Source: an uncultured Myxococcales bacterium (lineage in GTDB: Bacteria; Myxococcota_A; UBA9042). Taken from it: DNA of 64,000 nucleotides. Shown here one piece after another: positions 9,516-19,237 of this stretch. The DNA lies in assembly GCA_903896545.1 (NCBI GenBank), contig CAITYF010000202.1, positions 1 to 64,000 of the forward strand, given 5' to 3'. How positions within the stretch are numbered: the first letter of the stretch is position 1; every line of letters starts with the position of its first letter. The position numbers were made by a program, and so were the translations under genes. A model generated the notes under the pieces. It was not told the DNA's origin, did no database searches, and worked only from the letters and a program-made list of their open reading frames with translations.

Positions 9516-10007
9516 TTAATCCTTCTCGAGGCCCGTCTTCTTGCCTTCCAGCACCGGGATGACCTTGTTGATGAAGATTTCATTCATCTCCACGGCCAAC
9601 TGGTCCGGATGCTTCTGATCCGCGACGACGCGGCCGGAAACGATGTAGATCACGCGGCCGGTATTCTCCGTGACGCGAATCGTATAGCCCTGCACGAGCT
9701 TCTTGAGCCCGGGCAGACCTTCCAGGGTCACCGGCGTGAACGAGATAAAGAGCGACGCGTCCTCGTTGCCTTCAACGAAGCGGATCGACGTCGAGTTCAT
9801 CACTTTCGCGCGGAAGATGTCCAGATTGATACCGGACGAACGCGTGGCATCCGAGCCCGTCTCAGACAGGTTGGTGTGCATCTTGAGCTTGACGATGCGC
9901 TGCGTCGTGCGCGTCTCAATCGGGTTGAAGACCGCGGTCGACGACAGGCAGCCAGTCATCAGGCTGGCGGAAGCGGCGAGCGCAATCATCGCGTGTTTGA
10001 AGTTCAT
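9516..10007 (-). CDS. small lipoprotein, function unknown
   Basis: 163 residues. Signal peptide with lipobox LMTGC (Cys20). The mature part contains a short beta-strand-rich domain (RIVKLKMHTNLSETG, GYTIRVTENTGRVIYIVSG). No family recognised with certainty; the pattern is reminiscent of small outer-membrane-assembly or DUF4410-type lipoproteins. It is the last of three small lipoprotein genes on the minus strand, 61 bases after the previous one, and possibly co-transcribed with them. Confidence 0.7.
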   Translation of the reverse strand: MNFKHAMIALAASASLMTGCLSSTAVFNPIETRTTQRIVKLKMHTNLSETGSDATRSSGINLDIFRAKVMNSTSIRFVEGNEDASLFISFTPVTLEGLPGLKKLVQGYTIRVTENTGRVIYIVSGRVVADQKHPDQLAVEMNEIFINKVIPVLEGKKTGLEKD

Positions 10008-10068
10008 GGGTTCCTCACAAGCAGTTGGGCAGTGTTGCCAGTCTTGGGTCGTGATAGCGAACTCGTGC

Positions 10069-10461
10069 TTAAAGCAGCAGCTTCGCGACTTCTTCCAGCG
10101 TAATGGGGATGATGTTCTTCATGTCGAACGCGCCCATCACGCGAATGAAGACGATTTCACCCGTCTTGGCTGTCACGGAGATCGAGTACTGGCCGCCCAA
10201 CGCCACCTTGGCGGGGTCGTAGCTGGAAAGCAGCGAGTTGATCCGCACAACGTAGTCGCCGCCTTGCGACACGACGTCGAACTTGCCCTGCTTCATCAGT
10301 TCAATGCGCAGTGCATCGGCAACGACGCCTTCATCTGGAACGAGCACTTTGTTGCCCAGCTTGGGGGCCTTTTCGTCGCGGAAGACGATTTCCTGAGGCG
10401 CGCCGCACGCCGACAGGGCGAGTGTCAGCAAGAGGCCGAGAAGGATGGTGATACGCGTCAT
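10069..10461 (-). CDS. small lipoprotein, function unknown
   Basis: 130 residues with lipobox LSACG (Cys19). The mature region has VLVPDEGVVADALRIELMKQGKFDVV followed in the same style by SISVTAKTGEIVFIRVMG, a layout shared with its two neighbours: an alpha/beta start, then two strands that describe a lipoprotein of the same broad type. The three may be diverged paralogues. Good hydrophobic signal sequence; middle gene of the set. Confidence 0.7.
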   Translation of the reverse strand: MTRITILLGLLLTLALSACGAPQEIVFRDEKAPKLGNKVLVPDEGVVADALRIELMKQGKFDVVSQGGDYVVRINSLLSSYDPAKVALGGQYSISVTAKTGEIVFIRVMGAFDMKNIIPITLEEVAKLLL

Positions 10462-10539
10462 GGTCTTGTTCTCCTGAACTGGACGGTCTGGTAAAGACCG
10501 AACGTCTGCAATGGTCTGAAACGGTTGTTTCCGGCCGGC

Positions 10540-10980
10540 TTAGGACTTGGGCAGGCCCTGGAATTCAGCCAGGTTGCCGCGGATGAACTCCTGAACGTCG
10601 CCGTTAGTCGGCGCGATGTTGTACAGGCCGATCTTCGAGAAGAGGATCTTGCCGTTCTTCGCGTCCTTCACGGTGAACGTCATGGTCGTCAGGATGAACT
10701 TGGAGTACAGGCTCGCACCGCTGAACACGTCGCTGTCCAGTTCGATCGAGAAGTCAGCCTTGGCCGCATCGATCGCGTAGCCCTTGGACTTCAGCTCGAC
10801 CACGATGAGGTCGTTGTTGTAGTCCACGCTCGAGACCCACACGTTCTTGGACTTGCCAACGCGCGCCTGACCGGCGGTGTCCAGATACTGGTCGTACAGC
10901 AGGTACTGCTGGCCACAGCCAACTGCGCTCAGAGCGAGCAGCGCGGCCAGAAGCGTCCGGCGAACATTTTTCCACATCAT
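10540..10980 (-). CDS. small lipoprotein, function unknown
   Basis: 146 residues from the first of two adjacent ATG codons at 10980, chosen because AGGGAG precedes it and a signal peptide with lipobox SAVGC follows. The mature part has NNDLIVVELKSKGYAID, then FTVKDAKNGKILFSKIG, resembling the TAKTGEIVF block of the next gene. The C-terminus is GNLAEFQGL. First gene of the three-lipoprotein set; 78 bases separate it from the next. Confidence 0.7.
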   Translation of the reverse strand: MMWKNVRRTLLAALLALSAVGCGQQYLLYDQYLDTAGQARVGKSKNVWVSSVDYNNDLIVVELKSKGYAIDAAKADFSIELDSDVFSGASLYSKFILTTMTFTVKDAKNGKILFSKIGLYNIAPTNGDVQEFIRGNLAEFQGLPKS

Positions 10981-11204
10981 TTCGTGCTCCCTTTGGCTTG
11001 GCCGACGACCTTCGCAACCCGTTTGCTGACGTAGTCCAAGCGGCATGATGGTGGTCGCGATGCAATCACAAGTCAACATCATTGAACTGTGAAAGCATAT
11101 GTGCATGGAGCGGTCGGCAAAAAAATAGCGCGACCTTACGGTGCAGGGGGCGAGCCCCGCAACGTTGTTTGATTGTCTATGGAAACAGCGGGTTGAGTCG
11201 CGCC

Positions 11205-11927
11205 CTACGGCGCAGGCTGGGCAGGAGCCGGCTTTTCCGCACTCGGTGGCGCGACTGCGGCCAAATACGCCGCGCGAACCTTCTGCCACTTCTCTACTTT
11301 TTCCGCGTACTTGGCGCGCACTTTCGGCAGGTGCCGGCGAATTCCCGCCAGCGTATCGAACGGAATCGCCTTGCTCAGCGATTTGCTCAGCCAGGTCGGA
11401 ATCCAGCCGCCAATGTCCGCGTGCACCGTGAATTCGATCTTCGTCGTCTGATCGTCAACCCGCACAATCCGGTAGTGCCCCTTGAGCACGGGCATACGCA
11501 CTACGCCGTCCACGGGGCCAAAGAGCGGTGTCGTGATGGACTCGAACTTCATCGTCACGTCGTCGCCCCGGTCGAGTCCGGTCGCGATCGCGTGCAACAC
11601 GGAGTCGCGGTCCTGTACGGGCCAGGGCGCTGTCGTGCGGCTGTAGAAAATCATCTCCGCTTCGGAAATGCGCTTGATGACGCGCGATCCAAGGCAGCGC
11701 TTGGCCCAATCGCACGTGTGATCCACGTCTTCAATCAGCGCGCAGATCTCGTAGAACTCGCCTTTCATCACCATTGTTCCACGCGTGTCGGGCATTTCTT
11801 GATCGGGCACTTCGCGTGTTTCGATCAAGATGCCGTCGTCGTTGGACAATTTTCGCCAGCCGTCCGCCCAGGCGGGCGAAGCGACGAGCACAAGAAGCAA
11901 AGGCAACGTCAGGCAAAATCGCGTCAT
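11205..11927 (-). CDS. secreted START-domain protein (paralogue 1)
   Basis: 240 residues. Signal peptide LLLVLVASPAWA, then a START-like lipid-binding fold over about residues 25-215. Diagnostic blocks shared with two other genes in this window are TAPWPVQDRDSV, GPVDGVVRMP and the closing SLSKAIPFDTLAGIRRHL. A Pro/Ala tail follows. START domains bind sterols or other lipids; a periplasmic lipid carrier is the natural inference, ligand unknown. The ATG overlaps the corA stop as ATGA and has AGGACCTCC upstream, so the two are translationally coupled. Confidence 0.8.
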   Translation of the reverse strand: MTRFCLTLPLLLVLVASPAWADGWRKLSNDDGILIETREVPDQEMPDTRGTMVMKGEFYEICALIEDVDHTCDWAKRCLGSRVIKRISEAEMIFYSRTTAPWPVQDRDSVLHAIATGLDRGDDVTMKFESITTPLFGPVDGVVRMPVLKGHYRIVRVDDQTTKIEFTVHADIGGWIPTWLSKSLSKAIPFDTLAGIRRHLPKVRAKYAEKVEKWQKVRAAYLAAVAPPSAEKPAPAQPAP

Positions 11928-13111
11928 GGAGGTCCTTCTGATTCCGTTGAAGCCGGGCGCTTGCGCGGGCCAATCCAGCCCACACGGTGGAATGCGTACA
12001 GCATGCCGCCGGCGACCGTCGCCATCAATCCCCAAGCGAATGCGTAGCCCCACTGCCATTTCAGTTCGGGCATGTGCTCAAAGTTCATGCCGTAGATGCC
12101 GGCGATGAAGGTCAAAGGCAGGAAGATCGTGGAGATAATCGTCAGGACCTTGACCACCTCGTTCATGCGGTTGTTGACCGACGACAGGTAGACATCCATC
12201 AGGCTCGCGGCGAATTCACGATAGGTTTCGACAAGATCCACGACGTGTACTGCGTGATCTGCGGCGTCTCGCAGGTAAATGCGCGTGCTTTCAGAGATTT
12301 GGACGTGTTCGTCCTCCGCTTCGGTCCGCAACAGCGCATGGAGCGCGTCGCGCTGCGGCCAGATCGAGCGCCGTACAACCAGCAGCGTTCGCTTCAGCGC
12401 GTGAATCCGTTTGCCCGTGGCCGGCTCTGGCCGCTCCAGCGCTTCTTGTTCCAGATCCTCCAGCGCCGCGCCCAGCGCATCCAGCACGGGAAAGTAGCCG
12501 TCGATCACGCAGTCCAGAATCGCGTAGGTCAGGTAATCTGGACCGCTCTGACGAATTTTCCCTTTGCCCATGCGGATGCGCGCGCGCACCGGTTCCAGCA
12601 CGTCACCGTCCAGGTCCGACTCTTGCACCGTCAGCACCCAGCTCGGCCCCAGCAGCACGCTGACCTGTTCGGGATGCGCCGACATCCCCTTCAAGTGGAT
12701 CATGTGCGAGACGCAAAGCGTATGCCGATCGTAGACATCGGTCTTCGGGCGCTGCGGTACGTTCACCATGTCGGCAAGCGCCAACGGATGCACGCCCAGC
12801 AGGTCGCCGATCGCCTGCAGGCGGTCGCGGTCACTGGTTCCGCGTACGTCGATCCAGAGCACCTGACCAGGCTGAGGCGTCAAGTCGTTGATCGACGCCG
12901 TCGCCGTTAGATCGCCTGACTCAAAAAAGCCCGGCGCGTACCGCATCCAAGCCACGTGCGTCGGTTCTGCGTCGGGGTCGGCAAACAGCGTGCCTGGCGT
13001 TGCGCCCGGCGACATCAACGGCGTCGGAACCATCACGGTGGACGGCTGGCGGTAGCGCTGCCCGCGCAACAGGCGGTCCGCCTCCAGGGCGGCGCGACTC
13101 AGAAGACTCAT
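11924..13111 (-). CDS. corA: CorA-family magnesium/divalent cation transporter
   Basis: 395 residues from the ATG at 13111 (GGAG upstream); in-frame ATG and TTG codons at 13177 and 13198 are possible alternatives. The N-terminal cytoplasmic domain has LWIDVRG and the LGVHPLALAD block, followed by a long helical region. Two C-terminal membrane segments carry the YGMNF selectivity motif (GMN) between them, and a basic tail follows. Length is somewhat over the usual 316-350. It is co-transcribed with, and overlaps, the START gene by 4 bases. Confidence 0.93.
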   Translation of the reverse strand: MSLLSRAALEADRLLRGQRYRQPSTVMVPTPLMSPGATPGTLFADPDAEPTHVAWMRYAPGFFESGDLTATASINDLTPQPGQVLWIDVRGTSDRDRLQAIGDLLGVHPLALADMVNVPQRPKTDVYDRHTLCVSHMIHLKGMSAHPEQVSVLLGPSWVLTVQESDLDGDVLEPVRARIRMGKGKIRQSGPDYLTYAILDCVIDGYFPVLDALGAALEDLEQEALERPEPATGKRIHALKRTLLVVRRSIWPQRDALHALLRTEAEDEHVQISESTRIYLRDAADHAVHVVDLVETYREFAASLMDVYLSSVNNRMNEVVKVLTIISTIFLPLTFIAGIYGMNFEHMPELKWQWGYAFAWGLMATVAGGMLYAFHRVGWIGPRKRPASTESEGPP

Positions 13112-13314
13112 GCAGGGCTCCAGGCGCGAAAGTCGGGGCCATTGACCGGTCGGCCGCTTGGCGGGTGCCAATGTCATGCAATGACGCGGGACTTGCAACC
13201 TTTCTCACAGTTTCGTAGCGTGCACGTCACGACTGCGTAATTTTCGGCAACTTTGGCCGACTTGAGGCGCACCGGACCGACGCTTGCGTCCCTCACAGAC
13301 TTTGCTGGAGAGCC

Positions 13315-14751
13315 ATGTTGCGATTTGATTGGAAACTGTTGCGCGGAATGATGTCTATTGTTGCCGCTGGCTCGCTCGCCGTCGGCTGCGGCTCATCGAC
13401 CACTTCCTCCGATGGCGCTGACGCCACGACGGGCACTGACGACGCGGCGGCCGATGCTGCGGGCGACACGAGCGCCGATACTTCCGTCACCGAGGACATC
13501 GGTCCCAATGCGCTCATCGCCAACGGCGAGTACTACCTGTCGGTCAACGTCGTGCCGTTTGGCGGCCTGCTTTTGCCGTTCAAGGCGACGCTCACGGCTT
13601 CAGGCAGTCTCGCCGACGGCGGCAAGCTCGCCACGCTGGAGCTGCGCGCGCTGTCAGAGAACGTCACGCCGATGTACGTCAGCGAGCCGATCGGCTTGGT
13701 CAAGGACGTCGTCGTCGCCAAAGGCGGCAAGTTCACCGCGGAGTTCCCGGAGCCGATCCTGATTCCCGCCAAAGCCGCGCCGACGGGCAGCGACGTTCAC
13801 GTGGCCAACTTCAAGCTCATCGGCACCATTGGCGCCGGCGACACGATTTGCGGCGACATGAGCGGCACGGTCACGGAGTTCGCCAAGGACGTCGCGACCA
13901 GCACGTTCAAGGCCGTCAAGTGGGGCACGCAGACCACGCCGCCCGAATCGGCTTGCGCAGCCGCGCCGGTCAAGCACTACGCGGGGATCACGACCTGCCC
14001 GACGTTGAAAGCGGGCGTCAACACGTTCACGAGCGCGGAGCGGAACCGTCGCTTCACGATTTCCTTGCCTGATCCGCTGACGGCGACTGACCTGCCGTTG
14101 GTATTCCTCTACCACGGCGTCGGCGGCGACATGCCGGGCATCCTGGGCCACACCAAGTTCGAGGATTTGCTGAAGTCTGACCAGTTCGTTCTCGTCACGC
14201 CGGAATCCGAGCGCGACACCAAGGGCGTTCCCGTCAGCCAGACTGAATGGCTCTACGGCGTCCAGCAGACCGGCGACGACAACTCCGACCTCGTTTTCTT
14301 TGACGACATGGTCAAGTGCGTCAGCGCCCAGTACAAGACCAACGCCAAGCGCATCTACGTCACCGGCATGTCGGGCGGTGGCATGATGACCGTGTTCACG
14401 TCGTTCAGCCGTTCTGACGTGATCGCCGCGGCGGCACCGTTCTCTGGCGGCTACTTGTTCAAGTTCCCCAGCACCAAGAACAAGTTCCCGGAAATGGTCG
14501 TGTGGGGCGGCGAGACCGACACAGCGTACTCGCAGAACTTCCACACGTTCGCCACCGCGCTCATTCCGGCGTTGCTCGGCGACGGCCACTTCGTCGTTCA
14601 GTGCAACCACGGCACGGGCCACAAGTGGCCGGCGGCGATGACGGCGGCGAACTGGACGTTCCTGAAGAGCTACACACTCGGCGACGCGACCAATCCGTTC
14701 GCGGCGAAGTTGCCTGAGGTGTTCCCCAGCTACTGCACGATCGCCAAGTAG
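13315..14751 (+). CDS. lipoprotein alpha/beta-hydrolase, PHB-depolymerase/feruloyl-esterase-like
   Basis: 478-residue predicted lipoprotein; lipobox LAVGC near residue 25, then an Ala/Asp/Thr linker to about 60. Residues about 65-210 form a separate beta-rich domain of unknown role. The C-terminal half is an alpha/beta-hydrolase: FLYHGVGGD (oxyanion region), nucleophile elbow TGMSGGGMM, acid candidate in WGGETDTAY and catalytic His in HGTGHKWP. This matches the LpqC/PHB-depolymerase-type esterase group, which cleaves polyesters or feruloyl esters. Surface location and natural substrate are inferred. Confidence 0.8.
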   Translation: MLRFDWKLLRGMMSIVAAGSLAVGCGSSTTSSDGADATTGTDDAAADAAGDTSADTSVTEDIGPNALIANGEYYLSVNVVPFGGLLLPFKATLTASGSLADGGKLATLELRALSENVTPMYVSEPIGLVKDVVVAKGGKFTAEFPEPILIPAKAAPTGSDVHVANFKLIGTIGAGDTICGDMSGTVTEFAKDVATSTFKAVKWGTQTTPPESACAAAPVKHYAGITTCPTLKAGVNTFTSAERNRRFTISLPDPLTATDLPLVFLYHGVGGDMPGILGHTKFEDLLKSDQFVLVTPESERDTKGVPVSQTEWLYGVQQTGDDNSDLVFFDDMVKCVSAQYKTNAKRIYVTGMSGGGMMTVFTSFSRSDVIAAAAPFSGGYLFKFPSTKNKFPEMVVWGGETDTAYSQNFHTFATALIPALLGDGHFVVQCNHGTGHKWPAAMTAANWTFLKSYTLGDATNPFAAKLPEVFPSYCTIAK

Positions 14752-15078
14752 GTGCGGCTGAGAGCCTGTGAAACCTTGTTTTCGCAGGCTCTCCCGGACC
14801 GCGGCCGCGGGCTGGCAGCGGCTGAAACCGCCTGAATTCACTTCAGGTGTTTCTTGGCCGCTGAATCAAACCTCAAGCGCAGAGGTTGGGAGTTTCGAAG
14901 AATTCACATCCTCTGAGCCGGGGGAGGAGGTTGCGCGTCTCGCCGCTTTCTACTCCGCGCCCGCAGCCCTTGGTCGACCTTCCGTGGCAGAGTGTGAGCG
15001 CGCCTCCAGACCCTTGCCACGCGCCCGTTTCTCCGCGATAAGATAACCTGGGGTGTCTACATCTGGGGAGACGGGGCA
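14752..15078. other. intergenic region with two hairpins and a dispersed 38-bp element
   Basis: 327 bases without a convincing gene. GAGAGCCTG (14760-14768) pairs with CAGGCTCTC (14785-14793) just after the esterase stop, with no T run; it may still end transcription. CCTGAA/TTCAGG form a second small hairpin at 14831-14847. The 38-bp element at 14880-14917 is listed separately. The rest looks like leader sequence of the next gene. Confidence 0.5.
14880..14917 (+). repeat. 38-bp palindromic element, copy 1
   Basis: Begins CAGAGGTTGGGA and ends CCTCTGAG, so its ends are complementary. A second, inverted copy differing by a few substitutions and a single-base indel lies at 63963-63999. Confidence 0.5.
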
Positions 15079-15843
15079 ATGGGCAAATTCACTGCGAATC
15101 ACGGACGTTTTCTGCCGACTTGGGCGTTGGCGTTGCTGTTGACCCTTTCGGCCGGGCATTTGGCGGCTGTCGAGGCGGACGGCAAGTGGCACCACGAGTT
15201 CACCGAAGACGGCATCGCGGTCTCGATGATGACCGACGAGGGGCGCAGCCTCCCGGCGTTTCGCGGCACGGCGGTTGTCGACGGCAACATGTTTGAAGTG
15301 CTCGGCATGCTCGACGACGCCAAGAAGGCGACCGAGTGGATGGCCAACTGCATGGAGAACAAAGTACTCAAGCAGGTCAACGAGTTTGACCGCATCATCT
15401 ACAACCGCACGGATGCGCCGTGGCCGGTCTCCGACCGCGACGTGGTGATCTTCGTCGGCGTGACGGCTGACCTCGACAAGCGCGAGGTGAACATCAAGTT
15501 CAAGGAGATCACCAACTCCGGGCCGGGGCCCATCGACGGCGTCGTGCGGATGCCCAAGCTGCGGGGCTACTACAAACTGCAGGCGGTGGACGAACGGCAC
15601 ACGCGCGTCACCTATCAGATCGACGCGGATTCCGGCGGTAGCTTACCCGACTGGCTGATCACCCGCGCGACGCGGCGGTTGCCCGTGGATACGATCGCTG
15701 GACTGCGTCGGCAGTTGAAGAAGACGATGGGCAACTACGAGGAATTCGTGAAGCGATACGACCCGTCCAAGGGTGGAAAGATCCCGGACCAATTCGCCAA
15801 GACAGCATCTCCGGCGCCGACGCCCGCGCCGGCTCAGCCGTAA
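15079..15843 (+). CDS. secreted START-domain protein (paralogue 2)
   Basis: 254 residues, with a signal peptide in the first 30 residues (LALLLTLSAGHLAA). The START-like domain shows DAPWPVSDRDVV, GPIDGVVRMP and RLPVDTIAGLRRQL, matching paralogue 1 almost block for block. The C-terminus is a Pro/Ala/Thr tail (PAPTPAPAQP), as in the other two paralogues. Probably periplasmic or surface-exposed lipid binding. It is 27 bases upstream of the acyltransferase-like gene on the same strand, so they are likely co-transcribed. Confidence 0.8.
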   Translation: MGKFTANHGRFLPTWALALLLTLSAGHLAAVEADGKWHHEFTEDGIAVSMMTDEGRSLPAFRGTAVVDGNMFEVLGMLDDAKKATEWMANCMENKVLKQVNEFDRIIYNRTDAPWPVSDRDVVIFVGVTADLDKREVNIKFKEITNSGPGPIDGVVRMPKLRGYYKLQAVDERHTRVTYQIDADSGGSLPDWLITRATRRLPVDTIAGLRRQLKKTMGNYEEFVKRYDPSKGGKIPDQFAKTASPAPTPAPAQP

Positions 15844-15870
15844 TCGTCGCCGCAGTCCTGGGGAGGTCCT

Positions 15871-16776
15871 GTGGCAGATCGCTATTTTCGTCCTGATCAC
15901 GTGTCCGCGTTCCGCGTGCTCGCGCCCATTATCTGGGACGGCCCGCGCGATCCGACCGTGCTGGGTGACACCGAGATCAACGTTGAACCACTTCTGGCGT
16001 ATCTGGAAGCGCACCGAGTCAAGACCGGGCAGAAGCTGACGGTGACGCACGCGGTGGCGCGCGGTGTGGCGTCCGTTCTGGGCGCGCATCCGGATCTGAA
16101 CTGCCTTGTGCGGCGTGGGCGTATTTGGATGCGACGCGATGTCGACGTGTTTTGTCAGGTCGCCGTGCCGCACGAGGACGGCAAGAAGCTGGCGGGCGCG
16201 GATCTGTCCGGCGCGGTGATTCGCCAAGCGGACAGGCTGACAACCGGGCAGATTGCGGAGCACCTGCAGGCGACCGCGGACAAGATTCGCCGCCACGACG
16301 ATCCGATGCTGAAGCAGACCAAGAAGATGCTGACTGTGTTGCCACCGTTTATTTCACGCCCGTTTCTGCGGCTTTTGGCGTACTTGAACCACGATTGGGG
16401 CATTGACCTGCGCTGGATGGGCGTGCCCGACGATCCGTTTGGCTCGATCATGGTCACGTCCTTGGGCATGTACGGCATTCGTTTTGCCTACGCGCCGCTT
16501 TTTCCCAACGCCCGCTGTATCGGCGTGCTGTTGGTCGGCGGCGTTTACGAGCGCCCGGCGGTCGTGGACGGCCAAGTGGTGGTGCAAAAAGCGCTGCCGC
16601 TTTGCATCGCGCTGGACCACCGGATGATCGACGGTCTGCAGGCTTCAGTCTTCTCCCGCGAGCTGATTCGGCGTCTGGAGAATCCCGCGCTGCTGGACGA
16701 CCTGAGTTGGTCGACGCCGCGTCCCTACCACCCTTCGACCGGCATCTTGGCGGCGGACCCGGTGGACCCCGCTTGA
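15871..16776 (+). CDS. stand-alone 2-oxoacid dehydrogenase E2-type acyltransferase domain
   Basis: 301 residues from a GTG preceded by GGGGAGG. It is a free-standing catalytic domain of the E2/chloramphenicol-acetyltransferase fold: KLTVTHAVARGVASVL near the N-terminus, DPFGSIMVTSLGMYGI, and the catalytic motif DHRMIDG near residue 247. No lipoyl or subunit-binding domain is present, so it is not a normal pyruvate-dehydrogenase component. I infer an acyltransferase using CoA or another thioester; substrate unknown. Neighbours are a START protein and an S45 acylase, which hints at lipid or acyl-group metabolism. Confidence 0.8.
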   Translation: MADRYFRPDHVSAFRVLAPIIWDGPRDPTVLGDTEINVEPLLAYLEAHRVKTGQKLTVTHAVARGVASVLGAHPDLNCLVRRGRIWMRRDVDVFCQVAVPHEDGKKLAGADLSGAVIRQADRLTTGQIAEHLQATADKIRRHDDPMLKQTKKMLTVLPPFISRPFLRLLAYLNHDWGIDLRWMGVPDDPFGSIMVTSLGMYGIRFAYAPLFPNARCIGVLLVGGVYERPAVVDGQVVVQKALPLCIALDHRMIDGLQASVFSRELIRRLENPALLDDLSWSTPRPYHPSTGILAADPVDPA

Positions 16777-16792
16777 ACCTTTGGAGGGTTTG

Positions 16793-19237
16793 ATGGCCTC
16801 GCCTATTTCCCGCGTCCTCGTGTCCCTGCTCGCGCTCGGCGCCTGCGCCTGTTCATCCAAGGACGCCGCTGTCGTCGACAAGTCCGTCACCATTCGCTGG
16901 ACCAGCTACGGCGTCCCGCACATCACCGCGCACAGTTGGCAAGGCCTCGGTTACGGGCAGGGCTACGCGTTTGCCAAGGAAAACATCTGCACGCTGGCGG
17001 ACCAGATCGTCAAAGTGCGCAGCGAGCGTTCCAAGTGGTTCGGCGCGGGCGAGAAAGACGCCAACGTGATGAGCGACATGGCGTACAAGGCGATGGCAGT
17101 CGTTCCGCACGCCCAGATCTTTTGGGACGAACAGATCACGCAACGGTCGCAGCAGATGCTGACCGGCTACGTGCAAGGGTACAACGCGCGCCTGGCGGAA
17201 GTGGGCAAGGGCGGTCTGCCGTCGCCGTGCAAAGACGCGGACTGGGTGCAGCCGATTACGGAAATCGACCTGCTTGCGTACTACGCGGATCTGGGCGAGC
17301 TGGCATCGGCGCGCAACTTCAAGCAATACCTGACGATTGCCCACCCGCCGAACGAGACGACGCAGAACGACTGGCCGCGCTGGCTGGATCCGCTGACGGG
17401 CACGGAGCAGACGCTGGCGTTTGGCAAAGAGCTGGACCCGATGCGGCTGATGCAGATCGGCTCGAACGGCTGGGGCCTGGGCAAGGAGAAAACGGCGGAC
17501 GGCCACGGCGCGGTGCTGGCGAATCCGCACTTTCCGTGGTTTGGCGAGCTGCGTCTCTGGGAATCGCACCTGACGATCCCGGGCGAAGTGGACGTCGCGG
17601 GCGCGTCGCTGATGGGCGTGGGCGGCGTGCTGATCGGCCATAACCAGCACGTGGCCTGGACGGAGACGGTGTCGGCGTCGCGCAAGTTCACGGTCTACAA
17701 GCTGCCGGTCGTCAAAGGCGATCCGACGAGCTACACGGTGGACGGCAAGGTCATGAAGATGACAAGCCACGAAGAGACGATTCAGATCAAGCAGCCGGAC
17801 GGCACGTTCAAGACGAAGACGCAGACGTTCTGGAAGTCGCACCACGGACCGATCCTGGTCGTGGGCGGTCTGGGCGAGTGGACGACAGAAACCGTGTTTA
17901 CGCTGCGTGACGCGAACGCGATGAATGGCCGATTGATCGACCACTTCTTGGGCTTCGCGGTCGCCCAATCGGTCGCGGACATTGCGGATGTTTGCAAGAG
18001 CGTGCAGGCGAATCCGTGGACCAACACGATGTCGGCAGACGATCAGGGCAACGCGTTCTACACGGAGTCGCACAGCACGCCGAACATCGCGCAGGCGGTG
18101 ATGGACGCGTGGAAAGCGAACGACGACATCATCGTGAAGCTGCTGCGCGACAACGGCGTGGTGCTGCTGGACGGTTCGACGGCGGCGAACGATTGGCTCG
18201 TGAAGCCGGGCGCGCGGGAAAACGGGCTGACGCCGTGGGAGGAGACGCCACACCAGCTGCGTACCGATTTCGTGTTCAACGCCAACGATTCGCACTGGAT
18301 GACGAATCCCGCGGCGCTTCTGGAAGGGTACGGACCGATGTTTGGCGCGGAGAAAACGGCCCGGTCGGCGCGTACGCGGATGAACTTGGCGTTCCTGATG
18401 GGCGTGGGCAAGGACGCGGCGGCGGGTGAGGACGGCAAATTCACGCAGGACGAACTGACCACGATGTTCATGAACGACCACGTGCACAGCGCGGATCTGG
18501 CGCTTCCCGACGTGCTGACCGCGTGCCAAGGCGTGACGAACGTGACCGTCGGCAAGGCGACCGTGGATGTGGGCGCTGCCTGCGCGATTCTGGGCAAGTG
18601 GGATCGCACGGCGTCGCCCAGCGGCAAGGGCGCGCTCTTGTGGCGCGAATTCTGGTACGACAAGGACGGTCCGGCGTGGTCGCACAAGTTTGACCTCGCG
18701 GATCCGATTGCCACGCCGTACGGGCTGCCGCTTGCGCCGACCGGCACCGACAATCCGTCGATCCAGACGCTCGCGCGCGCGGTGCTGGTCTTGCAGAACG
18801 CCAAAATTCCGCTGGACGCGGCGGTGCCGGATTTCGAGTACACGCTGAAGGGAACCGAACGCCTGGCGATCCACGGCTCTGACGACCCGGAGGGCGCGTT
18901 TCAGGTCGTCGGTTGGGTGCCCAATGAGAACGACACGATCCTCGCGGATCAGCGCATGCAAACGCCAGACGCCGGCGTGACAGCGTCTGGACTCGCGGTC
19001 GGGCAGGGCTATCCGATTAACTACGGGTCGAGCTTCGTCATGGTCTGCATGCTCACGGCGGAGGGCCCCAAGGCCAAGGCGATCCTGACGTACGGTCAGT
19101 CGAGTGACCCTTTGAGTCCGCAGTTCACCGATCAGGCAAAGCTCTTTTCACAGCGCAAGTTCCGCGACATGCCGTTTACCGACGCCGAGATCGCCGCGGA
19201 CCCCAACGTGACGACGCAGACCCTGACACACCCGTAG
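16793..19237 (+). CDS. penicillin-acylase-family (S45) Ntn-hydrolase lipoprotein
   Basis: 814 residues from the ATG at 16793, with GGAGG 6 bases upstream; a TTG at 16781 is less likely. The signal peptide ends in a lipobox near ACACSS. The N-terminal part has DxxGVPHI-like GVPHITAHS and GYGQGYAFAKEN, typical of the alpha chain. The autoprocessing nucleophile is the Ser in IGSNGWG, followed by the beta-chain signature ANPHFPW and IGHNQHVAWTETV. Such enzymes are made as precursors and cleave amide bonds of penicillins, acyl-homoserine lactones or cyclic lipopeptides. Membrane anchoring is unusual but seen. Candidate roles are quorum quenching or antibiotic-side-chain hydrolysis; substrate not predictable. 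Confidence 0.88.
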   Translation: MASPISRVLVSLLALGACACSSKDAAVVDKSVTIRWTSYGVPHITAHSWQGLGYGQGYAFAKENICTLADQIVKVRSERSKWFGAGEKDANVMSDMAYKAMAVVPHAQIFWDEQITQRSQQMLTGYVQGYNARLAEVGKGGLPSPCKDADWVQPITEIDLLAYYADLGELASARNFKQYLTIAHPPNETTQNDWPRWLDPLTGTEQTLAFGKELDPMRLMQIGSNGWGLGKEKTADGHGAVLANPHFPWFGELRLWESHLTIPGEVDVAGASLMGVGGVLIGHNQHVAWTETVSASRKFTVYKLPVVKGDPTSYTVDGKVMKMTSHEETIQIKQPDGTFKTKTQTFWKSHHGPILVVGGLGEWTTETVFTLRDANAMNGRLIDHFLGFAVAQSVADIADVCKSVQANPWTNTMSADDQGNAFYTESHSTPNIAQAVMDAWKANDDIIVKLLRDNGVVLLDGSTAANDWLVKPGARENGLTPWEETPHQLRTDFVFNANDSHWMTNPAALLEGYGPMFGAEKTARSARTRMNLAFLMGVGKDAAAGEDGKFTQDELTTMFMNDHVHSADLALPDVLTACQGVTNVTVGKATVDVGAACAILGKWDRTASPSGKGALLWREFWYDKDGPAWSHKFDLADPIATPYGLPLAPTGTDNPSIQTLARAVLVLQNAKIPLDAAVPDFEYTLKGTERLAIHGSDDPEGAFQVVGWVPNENDTILADQRMQTPDAGVTASGLAVGQGYPINYGSSFVMVCMLTAEGPKAKAILTYGQSSDPLSPQFTDQAKLFSQRKFRDMPFTDAEIAADPNVTTQTLTHP

